Of a DNA stretch of 64,000 nt, positions 8,822-15,673 are shown in pieces; the stretch's first letter is position 1, and each line of letters begins with the position of its first letter. The position numbers and the translations under genes are program-made. The DNA comes from Chitinophagales bacterium (GTDB taxonomy: Bacteria > Bacteroidota > Bacteroidia > Chitinophagales > UBA2359), in NCBI GenBank assembly GCA_041392475.1, contig JAWKLZ010000001.1:2976001-3040000 (forward strand), written 5' to 3'. The notes below the pieces were generated by a model, which saw only the letters and a program-made list of their open reading frames with translations, was not told the origin of the DNA and did no database searches.

Positions 8822-9553
8822 TCACAAGTTAATAATATAAGCAAAATCAAGTGACCAAAAAGAGCCATTGTTGTAGAAGGGGATATTCTCCACTTCATCT
8901 TCTCCCAAATATACAATCATCTCGCCTGTCATTGGGCGTGGCTCACCACCACCTGTCCTATAGTGAATACCATAGCGAATATGATTTTTTAATCCGATTT
9001 TTTGCTCGGAAAATAGTCCAAAGTTTAGAAAACGGTAGCTAATACCAGATATATCGTATCCAGCATACAGCATTCCTAAATCACAATCAAAATTACGTTC
9101 ACCACCACAGGTAGCAGTTCCAACACCTGTTGCAGGATAAAAGGCTTGGTTATAGCCCACCAATGCACCAATAGACCGTCTGCCTTGTTGAATAGGTAAT
9201 TTGAGATACGCATTAAGACCGACCGTAAAGTTGCCACTCATTGTAGTCAGACCTCTTGTTACTCTTATTGGGTTTCCGACTCGTGAAAATCTGTCAAGAT
9301 TGACTTGATACTGCTTTAAATGATGGGCAAAACTCAACTCTATACCTATCCTGTCACTAAATCGGAAGCCCAGTGCCATCTGTATAGGAATCGCCAAACC
9401 AACCTGCTGTACATTTTCAATATCTTCTAATACCTGCGTATAAGTACCTCCCAAACCTGCTCCCATGGATAAGTATAAGGGTGAAGGCGATTGAGCGGAT
9501 GTTTGTAAGTAGAAGAATATGAAAAAAAGTGAAATTGTGTATTGAGGTTTCAT
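8822..9553 (-). CDS. Outer-membrane beta-barrel protein, tandem paralog A
   Basis: A 243-residue paralog of the product of 7981-8709, colinear along the whole length with one extra residue. The signal peptide is residues 1-20 (cleavage after TSAQ), and the C-terminus SFWSLDFAYIINL is that of a barrel protein. The strands most alike in the two copies are the N-terminal GAGLGGTYTQVLEDIENVQQ and the C-terminal GIHYRTGGGEPRPMTGEM segments. The middle (VGNPIRVTRGLTTMSG against VGNLKDIPPISSMNG) and the Cys-bounded loop differ most, which would fit surface-loop divergence. The ATG at 9553 starts the signal peptide; extension to 9631 is not supported. Confidence 0.75.
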   Translation of the reverse strand: MKPQYTISLFFIFFYLQTSAQSPSPLYLSMGAGLGGTYTQVLEDIENVQQVGLAIPIQMALGFRFSDRIGIELSFAHHLKQYQVNLDRFSRVGNPIRVTRGLTTMSGNFTVGLNAYLKLPIQQGRRSIGALVGYNQAFYPATGVGTATCGGERNFDCDLGMLYAGYDISGISYRFLNFGLFSEQKIGLKNHIRYGIHYRTGGGEPRPMTGEMIVYLGEDEVENIPFYNNGSFWSLDFAYIINL

Positions 9554-9563
9554 TTTATTGTAT

Positions 9564-9659
9564 TTATAATTTAGTAAAACGGAAAGTTTGGGTATTGTTC
9601 TCAAACTGCAAAAACTCCACTGCTCGACCATTGTTCAAAAACTCGCTGATAAGCTTCAT
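9564..9659 (-). pseudogene. Possible 3' remnant or 31-codon ORF upstream of the barrel genes
   Basis: An ATG at 9659 opens 31 codons (MKLISEFLNNGRAVEFLQ to FRFTKL) and stops 10 bp before the barrel gene start. The composition is protein-like, and an in-frame TGA lies just upstream. It may be the tail of a lost gene into which the barrel locus was inserted, or a real leader peptide. I do not recognise it. Confidence 0.25.
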
Positions 9660-10202
9660 GTTACATCAATCAGTGAACGTTTGTGCGATAAAGTAAGTTA
9701 ATACGGGGGTCGGTCGGGAATTGTTTTGGTGTATTATTTAGGCATAAATTGAAGGTTATAGGTGAATCAATAAAGTTTATAGTTTGCTTATTTTCAAGTC
9801 TTTTTTACTATAAATTTGTGGTACTGCTAATATACACTATTTTTTTGAGACATGCAAGCCCGTTTTGAAGTTTGATGTGGTTTTATTGCCTAAACAATAG
9901 TTCGTGCAATTTTTAATGAACACAGAAGCACGGAGGCACAGAGTTTTGATTATCAAATAATTAGCAAAATAAAAATTATCTTCTAAACTGTTGATAATTA
10001 AATTGTTGTGATTTCTGCACGAACTATTGCTAAATACTGGACAAAACGCTTTATTGACTGGGAATCTAAACCTTACCTTATAGGTTTTTCTTTATAAGAA
10101 TTCACTTGATTAATATTTTCGTATAGCGTTTCAAGTTTTAAACCTATAAGGTTTTACCCAACAAGTACACTTTTGAAGTTTGATGTGATTGTATGATTAT
10201 TA
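9660..10202. repeat. Gene-free gap with nested inverted repeats (MITE-like candidate)
   Basis: No gene is visible. A 14-bp perfect inverted repeat (9895-9908 CAATAGTTCGTGCA and 10016-10029) bounds a 135-bp segment that contains a CACAGAG-type dispersed repeat at 9913-9947. A second 13-bp inverted repeat (10075-10087 ACCTTATAGGTTT and 10140-10152) follows. A 17-bp direct repeat (TTTTGAAGTTTGATGTG) occurs at 9863-9879 and 10171-10187. Together they suggest remains of small non-coding mobile elements. Confidence 0.5.
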
Positions 10203-11165
10203 TCAAAGGTCCTCCCGCAACCGCTTCAAATCTTCTGGGTTTTTCGCCAAAATACTGTAGGTACTCGCCAATTTTTGCAACTGTTCGGGAGTAGGCACTT
10301 CGAGGTTCACCTCTAGTTTGTCGAGAATGTGGATCCACGCCAAAAGTTCCGCTGTTGCAGGTCGTTTGCGTAGTTTTTTGGCTCTGATTTCGGTGAAATG
10401 GTCAATTGCAGCCTCCAACATACGCTGCCGAAATCCTTCACTCAATTGCAGCCGTTTGTTTACAATCTCTCGCAGCATATCTTTTTCAGGAAAAGGAATG
10501 TGGTAATACACACATCGCCGCAAAAAAGCATCGGGTAAGTTTTTCTCTGAATTGCTCGTCAAAATCACAATCGGGCGAAAACGTTGGTCTTGTATGCTGT
10601 ATTTTTTACCCGTTTCCGACACCATAAAACTCATGTTCTCAATCTCGTGCAAGATGTTGTTCGGGAAATCACGGGTTGCTTTGTCAATTTCGTCAATCAG
10701 CACCACTGATTTTTGCGCTCCAATGTGCTGCAATTCTTGGGGCAGTAAAGCACGTACATTCGCATCATCATAAGACGACAAAATCGCTTTTCCAAGTGCT
10801 TCAAAATGAATGTAGTCGTTTACCTCAATATCCGTTTTTTTGATTTGGGTATGGTGAAAATGACCGAGTGAATCGTAGCGGTAAAAAAGGTCTTTTGCAG
10901 CAGAATCGGTTTTAGCATTGAAAACCAAGGGTTCACCCAATCCCAATTCCCATGCAATACTTTTCGCCAAGTGCGTTTTGCCTGTTCCTGGTTCACCTGT
11001 CAACAACAGAGGTTGCCCCAATGCCAAAGCGACATTGACCGCATCTCGCAAATAATCACTAGCAATGTAGCCACTGGGTTCGTCGAGTTTACCGAGATGT
11101 TGGTAGGTAGGAAGTTCAAAACGGCTTTGTCGCCCATTTCCTTGATAGATATCGAAATTGTACAT
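10203..11165 (-). CDS. MoxR-family AAA+ ATPase
   Basis: A 320-residue cytoplasmic ATPase of the MoxR/dynein-related (AAA_5) type. Walker A is GEPGTGKT (57-64), Walker B VVLIDEID (154-161), sensor 1 ILTSNSEKNLP near 200-212, and the arginine-finger region DAFLRRC follows. MoxR proteins act as chaperones that remodel partner proteins, often VWA-domain proteins. No VWA gene is adjacent, but the protein at 46770-49925 has a CoxE/VWA-like core and could be a partner. The C-terminal lid domain (about 250-320) is the part copied at 7740-7943 and 8736-8784. The ATG at 11165 is the only good start. Confidence 0.88.
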   Translation of the reverse strand: MYNFDIYQGNGRQSRFELPTYQHLGKLDEPSGYIASDYLRDAVNVALALGQPLLLTGEPGTGKTHLAKSIAWELGLGEPLVFNAKTDSAAKDLFYRYDSLGHFHHTQIKKTDIEVNDYIHFEALGKAILSSYDDANVRALLPQELQHIGAQKSVVLIDEIDKATRDFPNNILHEIENMSFMVSETGKKYSIQDQRFRPIVILTSNSEKNLPDAFLRRCVYYHIPFPEKDMLREIVNKRLQLSEGFRQRMLEAAIDHFTEIRAKKLRKRPATAELLAWIHILDKLEVNLEVPTPEQLQKLASTYSILAKNPEDLKRLREDL

Positions 11166-11259
11166 AGAAGGAATTTATTGTTTTCATTGAAGCTATAACA
11201 CATTATACCTTTATAACGATTTAAGATTCAATAAAATTCCTTCTTCACATAAGATTTTA

Positions 11260-12645
11260 TCAAATAACTCTATTCACATCAAAATGCTCCAAATAGTATT
11301 TCACACGATTCAAGAAAGTGCTACCCAATGCGCCGTCAACAATTCGGTGATCGTAAGAGAGCGAGGCAATCATCAAATGTCGAATCGCAATCACGTCTCC
11401 ATATTTGGTTTCCATCACCGCAGGTTTTTTGCGGATAGCCCCTACTGCCAAAATCGCTACTTGAGGTTGATTGATGATCGGTGTTCCCATGATACTGCCA
11501 AACGTTCCCACATTGGTGAGTGTGAACGTACCGCCTTGAACCTCTTGGGGTTTCAGTTGATTAGTTCTCGCACGATTGGCTAGGTCATTGACCGATTTGG
11601 CAAGTCCTACGAGACTTTTGTGGTCGGCATTGTGAATCACAGGCACAATCAAATTACCGCTTGGAGTAGCCGTTGCCATTCCGATATTGAGGTCTTTGCG
11701 GACAATCATCTTGTAGCCATCCACAGAAGCATTTACCAATGGATAATCTTTGAGGGCCATTGTAACCGCTTCAATAAAAATGGGCGTGAAGGTGAGTTTT
11801 TCGCCTTCTCTTTTTTGGAAAGCATCTTTTGTTTTGTTGCGCCAATTCACAATATCAGTCATGTCTATCTCCGAAAAAGAAGTAACATGTGGCGAAACCT
11901 GCTTCGACATCACCATGTGGTCGGCAATCAAACGGCGCATACGATCCATTTCCACGATTTCGACATTGCCGCCTGTGTCCACTTTTGGCGGGGTAATGCG
12001 TGGAGGAACGGGAGTTTTGGGTGTTGGAGGTTGCACTTGCGGTACTTCAATGGGTTTGGTATGTGGTGGCTGCGGAGTTTGAGGAGTAGCGATTGTTTGG
12101 GGCTGCTGTTCAATTGGTTTTGAAGTTTTTGCAGTTTTGCGGCTTTCAATGTATTGAAGCATATCCCGTTTGGTCACCCGCTCATCTTTGCCTGTTCCTT
12201 CAATTTTCTCCAATTCGTCCATGCCAATGTTTTCTTGGCGTGCCATATTCATCACCAAAGGAGAGTAAAAACGTGTTTTGGCAACACTTTCTTGCACTTG
12301 TGGTTCTTCTTCAACAATTTGTGAAACGCTGGCTTGTGGCAAGTCCGTTGCAGGGCTTGTTTCTTGCGAATTAGAGGGGCTATTGGTTCCCGCTTCTGCG
12401 CTTGCAGCCGTTTCTATCATCGCAATCACTTTCCCTACTTCAACGGTATCACCCTCTTCAAACAAAATTTTGGACAAGATGCCATCAACAGGTGAAGGAA
12501 CTTCTGAGTCCACTTTATCCGTTGCAATCTCCAATACCGATTCTTCAGCTTCAATTGGGTCGCCCTCTTGTTTGAGCCACTTCAAAATTGTAGCTTCCAT
12601 TATACTCTCGCCCATTTTGGGCATTATCAATTCAACCTGTGCCAT
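11260..12645 (-). CDS. 2-oxo acid dehydrogenase E2 component (dihydrolipoamide acyltransferase)
   Basis: A 461-residue E2 core enzyme that moves an acyl group from its swinging lipoyl arm to CoA. The N-terminal lipoyl domain has the lipoylated Lys44 in the ATDKVDSEVP turn. A linker rich in Gln, Thr and Pro follows, then the peripheral subunit-binding domain (about 127-167, PLVMNMARQENI...VTKRDML). A second Pro/Thr/Gln linker leads to the catalytic domain (about 225-461) with His433 in SYDHRIVDG. Only one lipoyl domain is present. The MGESIMEATI start of the lipoyl domain resembles branched-chain or 2-oxoglutarate enzymes more than pyruvate E2, but the substrate cannot be fixed because no E1 or E3 gene is adjacent. 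Confidence 0.9.
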   Translation of the reverse strand: MAQVELIMPKMGESIMEATILKWLKQEGDPIEAEESVLEIATDKVDSEVPSPVDGILSKILFEEGDTVEVGKVIAMIETAASAEAGTNSPSNSQETSPATDLPQASVSQIVEEEPQVQESVAKTRFYSPLVMNMARQENIGMDELEKIEGTGKDERVTKRDMLQYIESRKTAKTSKPIEQQPQTIATPQTPQPPHTKPIEVPQVQPPTPKTPVPPRITPPKVDTGGNVEIVEMDRMRRLIADHMVMSKQVSPHVTSFSEIDMTDIVNWRNKTKDAFQKREGEKLTFTPIFIEAVTMALKDYPLVNASVDGYKMIVRKDLNIGMATATPSGNLIVPVIHNADHKSLVGLAKSVNDLANRARTNQLKPQEVQGGTFTLTNVGTFGSIMGTPIINQPQVAILAVGAIRKKPAVMETKYGDVIAIRHLMIASLSYDHRIVDGALGSTFLNRVKYYLEHFDVNRVI

Positions 12646-12794
12646 AATTTCTTTGTTTTTAGGGAAGTTTTATCTTTTTTTGAAGTCACAAAATTAACCA
12701 TATCGTTTGCACTAAAAAAGGAATCTATTGCAGCTTGGTGTAAATTTAAGATTGTTTTGAAGCCTATTTTTCTTTTGTCCAAAGTCCCCAAAAA

Positions 12795-13715
12795 CTAAAT
12801 AGTTTCTTCATCACTATCTGCAATGCGCTCCAACAAAAACACAACCGCAAATCCCAAAATCACCAATGCAATTACCCCTACTATAAATGCGTCACCGTCC
12901 GTATAGTTTGCAGGCAACACATTTTTTTGTAGAAAAGGAATTTCCTCACCATGACTATTCGTACGGTATTGAAGCGTTTGTTTCCACGGCCAAACCTTGT
13001 TCAAAGAACCGACCATAAACCCAGTGAGCAAAGCCAAGGTAATGCTTCTAAACTTCTCAAACATCCACGACAATACATGTGAAAAACTCAGCAAACCTGC
13101 CAAACATCCTGCTGCAAAAACAACGAGAACAGGCAGATTAAAATCCTTGACCGCCCCTGTAATGTAGGGATACAAGCCCATCAACAATAAAATGAAGCTA
13201 CCCGATATGCCCGGCAAAATCATGGCACATATCGCAATCGTTCCTGCCAAAAAGATGAACCACAAATCGGTTGGAGCTTCAACGGGGGCAAGTACCGTAA
13301 TCGTAAACGCAATGACCGCCCCAATCAATAATGCAACGATTTCTTGGATGCGCCACTGTTTGATTTGTTTACCGACAAAAATGGCGGAAGCGACGATCAA
13401 GCCAAAAAAGAAAGCCCACAACAGCATCGGATAGGTCGCCAACAAATGACTGATGATGCGGGCAAGGGTAATGATACTCACTCCAATACCTGCAAATAGC
13501 ACTACCAAAAAAGTGCCGTTGATGTGTTCCCACGCTCCTTTCACCCCTTTTTGCTGCAAAACCTTGAGGAGTGTTGGGTTGATAGACTTTAGCGAATTGA
13601 GTAATTTTTCGTAAATGCCTGTAATAAAAGCAATCGTACCGCCAGAAACGCCTGGTACGATGTCAGCGGCTCCCATAGCCATGCCTTTCAGAAAAAGTAG
13701 AATGTGTTGTTTCAT
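12795..13715 (-). CDS. popT: DUF368 membrane protein, PopT-type undecaprenyl-phosphate translocase
   Basis: A 306-residue inner-membrane protein with about eight to ten hydrophobic segments. The N-terminal signature GMAMGAADIVPGVSGGTIAF (about 11-30) is the hallmark of the DUF368 family, and a second PGISGSF motif occurs near 168. Members of this family were shown to return undecaprenyl phosphate across the membrane so that it can be reused in peptidoglycan and surface-polymer synthesis. The function is assigned from family knowledge. The gene is separated from the E2 gene by 149 bp and may share its transcript. Confidence 0.85.
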   Translation of the reverse strand: MKQHILLFLKGMAMGAADIVPGVSGGTIAFITGIYEKLLNSLKSINPTLLKVLQQKGVKGAWEHINGTFLVVLFAGIGVSIITLARIISHLLATYPMLLWAFFFGLIVASAIFVGKQIKQWRIQEIVALLIGAVIAFTITVLAPVEAPTDLWFIFLAGTIAICAMILPGISGSFILLLMGLYPYITGAVKDFNLPVLVVFAAGCLAGLLSFSHVLSWMFEKFRSITLALLTGFMVGSLNKVWPWKQTLQYRTNSHGEEIPFLQKNVLPANYTDGDAFIVGVIALVILGFAVVFLLERIADSDEETI

Positions 13716-14010
13716 ATCTGCAAAGGTAAGGACTAAAAAAATGAAAATGGAAATTAAAATGAAAGTGAAAAGGAGAATATATCCTTAACTTTGTGTCCTA
13801 AACAAGGAATATCCCTTCAGGTCTTCCTATATTACAGTGTAATTAGAAATCATTTGATATTTCAGCAGCATCGCTGCGACTCTATTTGTAGAGAAAATAT
13901 AAATCCCTTACTTTGAGGGGCATAGCCTCGACACCAAAAGCACCCAGTCATTTAACTGCGTCAAAGCTACGCACCTAATTGTACAATTAACAAAACATTA
14001 AAAAAAGAAT
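13716..14010. other. Divergent promoter region with a -7 motif and degenerate repeats
   Basis: The gap lies between the leftward popT-like gene and the rightward hydroxybutyryl-CoA dehydrogenase gene. It contains TAACTTTG at 13786-13793, which fits the Bacteroidota TAnnTTTG -7 box, though no clear -33 box. From about 13860 to 13975 it holds GC-richer words (GCATCGCTGCGAC, GGCATAGCCTCGAC, AAGCTACGCACC) unlike the surrounding AT-rich DNA, which look like a decayed dispersed repeat. Confidence 0.4.
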
Positions 14011-14862
14011 ATGCAAAACATCACAGTTATTGGAGCAGGCACAATGGGCAATGGCATCGCACACGTGTTTGCCATGAATGGTTTTAAGGTCAAATTGGTG
14101 GACATCAATGAGGAAGGATTGCAGAAAGGTATGGAGACCATCAGCAAAAACCTCGACCGAATGATTCGCAAGGAAACCATCAGTGAACAAGACAAAGAAA
14201 ATACTTTAGACAATATTCAAACATTTACCTCTTTGGAGACTTCGGGAATCGAACATGCCGATTTGATTATTGAAGCAGCCACCGAAAATGCGGACATCAA
14301 ATTGAAGATTTTCAAACAGTTGGATGAATTGTGCAAAGAGGAAGCCATTTTAGCTAGCAATACTTCCTCCATTTCTATCACCAAAATTGGGGCGGCTACC
14401 AAACGCCAAGATAAGGTCATTGGGATGCACTTCTTCAACCCTGTTCCTGTGATGCAACTAGTTGAAATCGTGCGAGGTTACGGCACTTCAAAGGCCACCA
14501 TGCTGAGAATTGTAGGTTTGGCAGAAGCACTGGGCAAAACACCCGTTGAAGTACACGATTATCCTGGTTTTGTGTCGAATAGGGTTTTGATGCCCATGAT
14601 CAACGAAGCCATTTATACCCTCTACGAAGGGGTCGCAGAAGTGGATGCGATTGATGCGGTGATGAAACTGGGCATGGCGCACCCAATGGGACCTTTACAG
14701 TTGGCTGATTTCATTGGATTGGACATTTGCTTGTCTATTTTGAATGTGCTGTACGAAGGTTTTGGCAATTCAAAATATGCTCCCTGCCCGCTGTTGGTGA
14801 ATATGGTAATGGCTGGAAAATTGGGAAGAAAATCTGGTGAAGGGTTTTATAAATATGACTAA
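14011..14862 (+). CDS. hbd: 3-hydroxybutyryl-CoA dehydrogenase
   Basis: A 283-residue NAD(P)-dependent dehydrogenase that interconverts acetoacetyl-CoA and (S)-3-hydroxybutyryl-CoA in fatty-acid or butyrate metabolism. The N-terminal Rossmann motif GAGTMG (8-13) binds the cofactor. The catalytic dyad includes His140 in GMHFFNP and a Glu in the VEIV segment that follows, and Asn/Ser residues in ASNTSSISIT (115-124) bind CoA substrate. The length is that of the stand-alone enzyme, without the hydratase half of bifunctional FadB-type proteins. The nitroreductase gene follows after 126 bp containing a terminator-like hairpin. Acyl-CoA dehydrogenase and CoA-transferase genes also lie in this window. 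Confidence 0.93.
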   Translation: MQNITVIGAGTMGNGIAHVFAMNGFKVKLVDINEEGLQKGMETISKNLDRMIRKETISEQDKENTLDNIQTFTSLETSGIEHADLIIEAATENADIKLKIFKQLDELCKEEAILASNTSSISITKIGAATKRQDKVIGMHFFNPVPVMQLVEIVRGYGTSKATMLRIVGLAEALGKTPVEVHDYPGFVSNRVLMPMINEAIYTLYEGVAEVDAIDAVMKLGMAHPMGPLQLADFIGLDICLSILNVLYEGFGNSKYAPCPLLVNMVMAGKLGRKSGEGFYKYD

Positions 14863-14882
14863 GCAATAACAATACAAACCAA

Positions 14883-14959
14883 GACTTTTGAAGTTTCGTT
14901 TGGACAATACAGTGATTTTCTGATTTCAATCACTTTTTAGAATATAAACTTCAAAAGTC
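14883..14959 (+). terminator. Nested hairpin with an inner terminator
   Basis: A 14-bp perfect inverted repeat (14883-14896 GACTTTTGAAGTTT and 14946-14959) encloses a smaller hairpin (14911-14916 and 14929-14934) followed by TTTTT. The inner hairpin can terminate the dehydrogenase transcript. The outer arms make the whole 77 bp a possible cruciform or small repeat element. Confidence 0.6.
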
Positions 14960-14988
14960 GCCTTATAGCCTTAAATTCTAAAAATACA

Positions 14989-15606
14989 ATGAACGACAAC
15001 TTCTTCAATATAAACGATATCAATCACCTCATTCGCAGTCGGAGAACCATCAAACCTGAAAATTTTGTGCAGCCTGTTCGGGTGATTGACGCTGCCATTA
15101 TCGAAAACATGCTCGAAAATGCAAATTGGGCACCAACGCATGGTATGAACGAGCCGTGGCGTTTCAAAATTTTTGCAGGAGAAGCCCGCCAAAAATTGGG
15201 TGAATTTCAATCCAATTGGTACAAAGAGAACATAATTGGTGACAACTTCAATCCCGCCAAACACCAACAATTGCTCACCCGTCCATCCCAAGCATCTCAC
15301 ATCATCGCTATCTGTGTGGAACGAAAAACGAACACCAAAATTCCTGAAATAGAAGATATTGAAGCTGTAGCCTGTGCGGTTCAAAACCTACATTTGACTG
15401 CAACGGCTTATGGATTGGGTGCTTATTGGAGTTCGGGAGGGCCTACTTATACCGATGAATTGAAGGAGGCCTTAGGGCTTGGTGTAGAAGATAAGTGTTT
15501 GGGATTCTTTTATTTGGGTTATCCCAAAGAAGGCGAATATGAAAAAGTAAGCAAGGCAATCCTTTTGAAGCGAACCGATTACCAAAGTAAGGTTGAATGG
15601 ATTTGA
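14989..15606 (+). CDS. Nitroreductase family protein
   Basis: A 205-residue FMN-dependent oxidoreductase of the nitroreductase fold. The N-terminal FMN-binding segment is IRSRRTIKP (about 11-19), followed by NANWAPTHGMNEPWRF (about 44-59), where family members bind the flavin phosphate and isoalloxazine ring. The C-terminal half has AVACAVQNLHLTATAYGLGAYWSSGG, the conserved helix and loop of the dimer interface. It probably reduces nitro, quinone or related compounds with NAD(P)H; the natural substrate is unknown. A damaged partial copy is at 18930-19252. The ATG at 14990-14992 region (start 14989) follows an A-rich leader. Confidence 0.88.
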   Translation: MNDNFFNINDINHLIRSRRTIKPENFVQPVRVIDAAIIENMLENANWAPTHGMNEPWRFKIFAGEARQKLGEFQSNWYKENIIGDNFNPAKHQQLLTRPSQASHIIAICVERKTNTKIPEIEDIEAVACAVQNLHLTATAYGLGAYWSSGGPTYTDELKEALGLGVEDKCLGFFYLGYPKEGEYEKVSKAILLKRTDYQSKVEWI

Positions 15607-15624
15607 ATTCACTTAGTAAGAAAT

Positions 15625-15662
15625 AAAATAGCCTGCTCTGAGTCCTCGGTGCAGGCTATTTT
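15625..15662. terminator. Bidirectional terminator between convergent genes
   Basis: A 12-bp perfect stem (AAAATAGCCTGC at 15625-15636 and its complement at 15651-15662, 14-nt loop) lies between the ends of the nitroreductase and TonB-receptor genes. A tracts on one side and T tracts on the other allow use in both directions. Confidence 0.8.
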
Positions 15663-15673
15663 CATTTTTATTT

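Larger units (their letters stand above)
7896..9580 (-). repeat. Tandem duplication, two units of about 840 bp
   Basis: Two diverged units lie head to tail: unit A 8737-9580 (844 bp) and unit B 7896-8736 (841 bp). Read leftward, each contains an identical-looking leader (GTTTTACTAAA, TATAAATACAATAAA), an outer-membrane barrel gene, a 37-bp linker (AACTTGTGAACTATCCACAA and beyond) and the beginning of the MoxR 3' fragment up to the AAACGACCT site. The 3-bp length difference equals one codon in the barrel genes. The unit junction at 8736/8737 joins the MoxR fragment directly to the leader of the second barrel gene. Confidence 0.9.

Noticed and set aside
8710..8916. N-terminal extension of barrel paralog B to 311 residues
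   Set aside because: It reads through the other paralog's 3' end and a MoxR fragment in an unrelated frame, then meets the true signal peptide start at 8709.
11620..12123. Plus-strand ORF of 167 codons opposite the E2 gene
   Set aside because: The E2 motifs (lipoyl Lys44, His433) prove the minus strand is coding; the plus-strand translation has odd Cys/His/Trp-rich composition.
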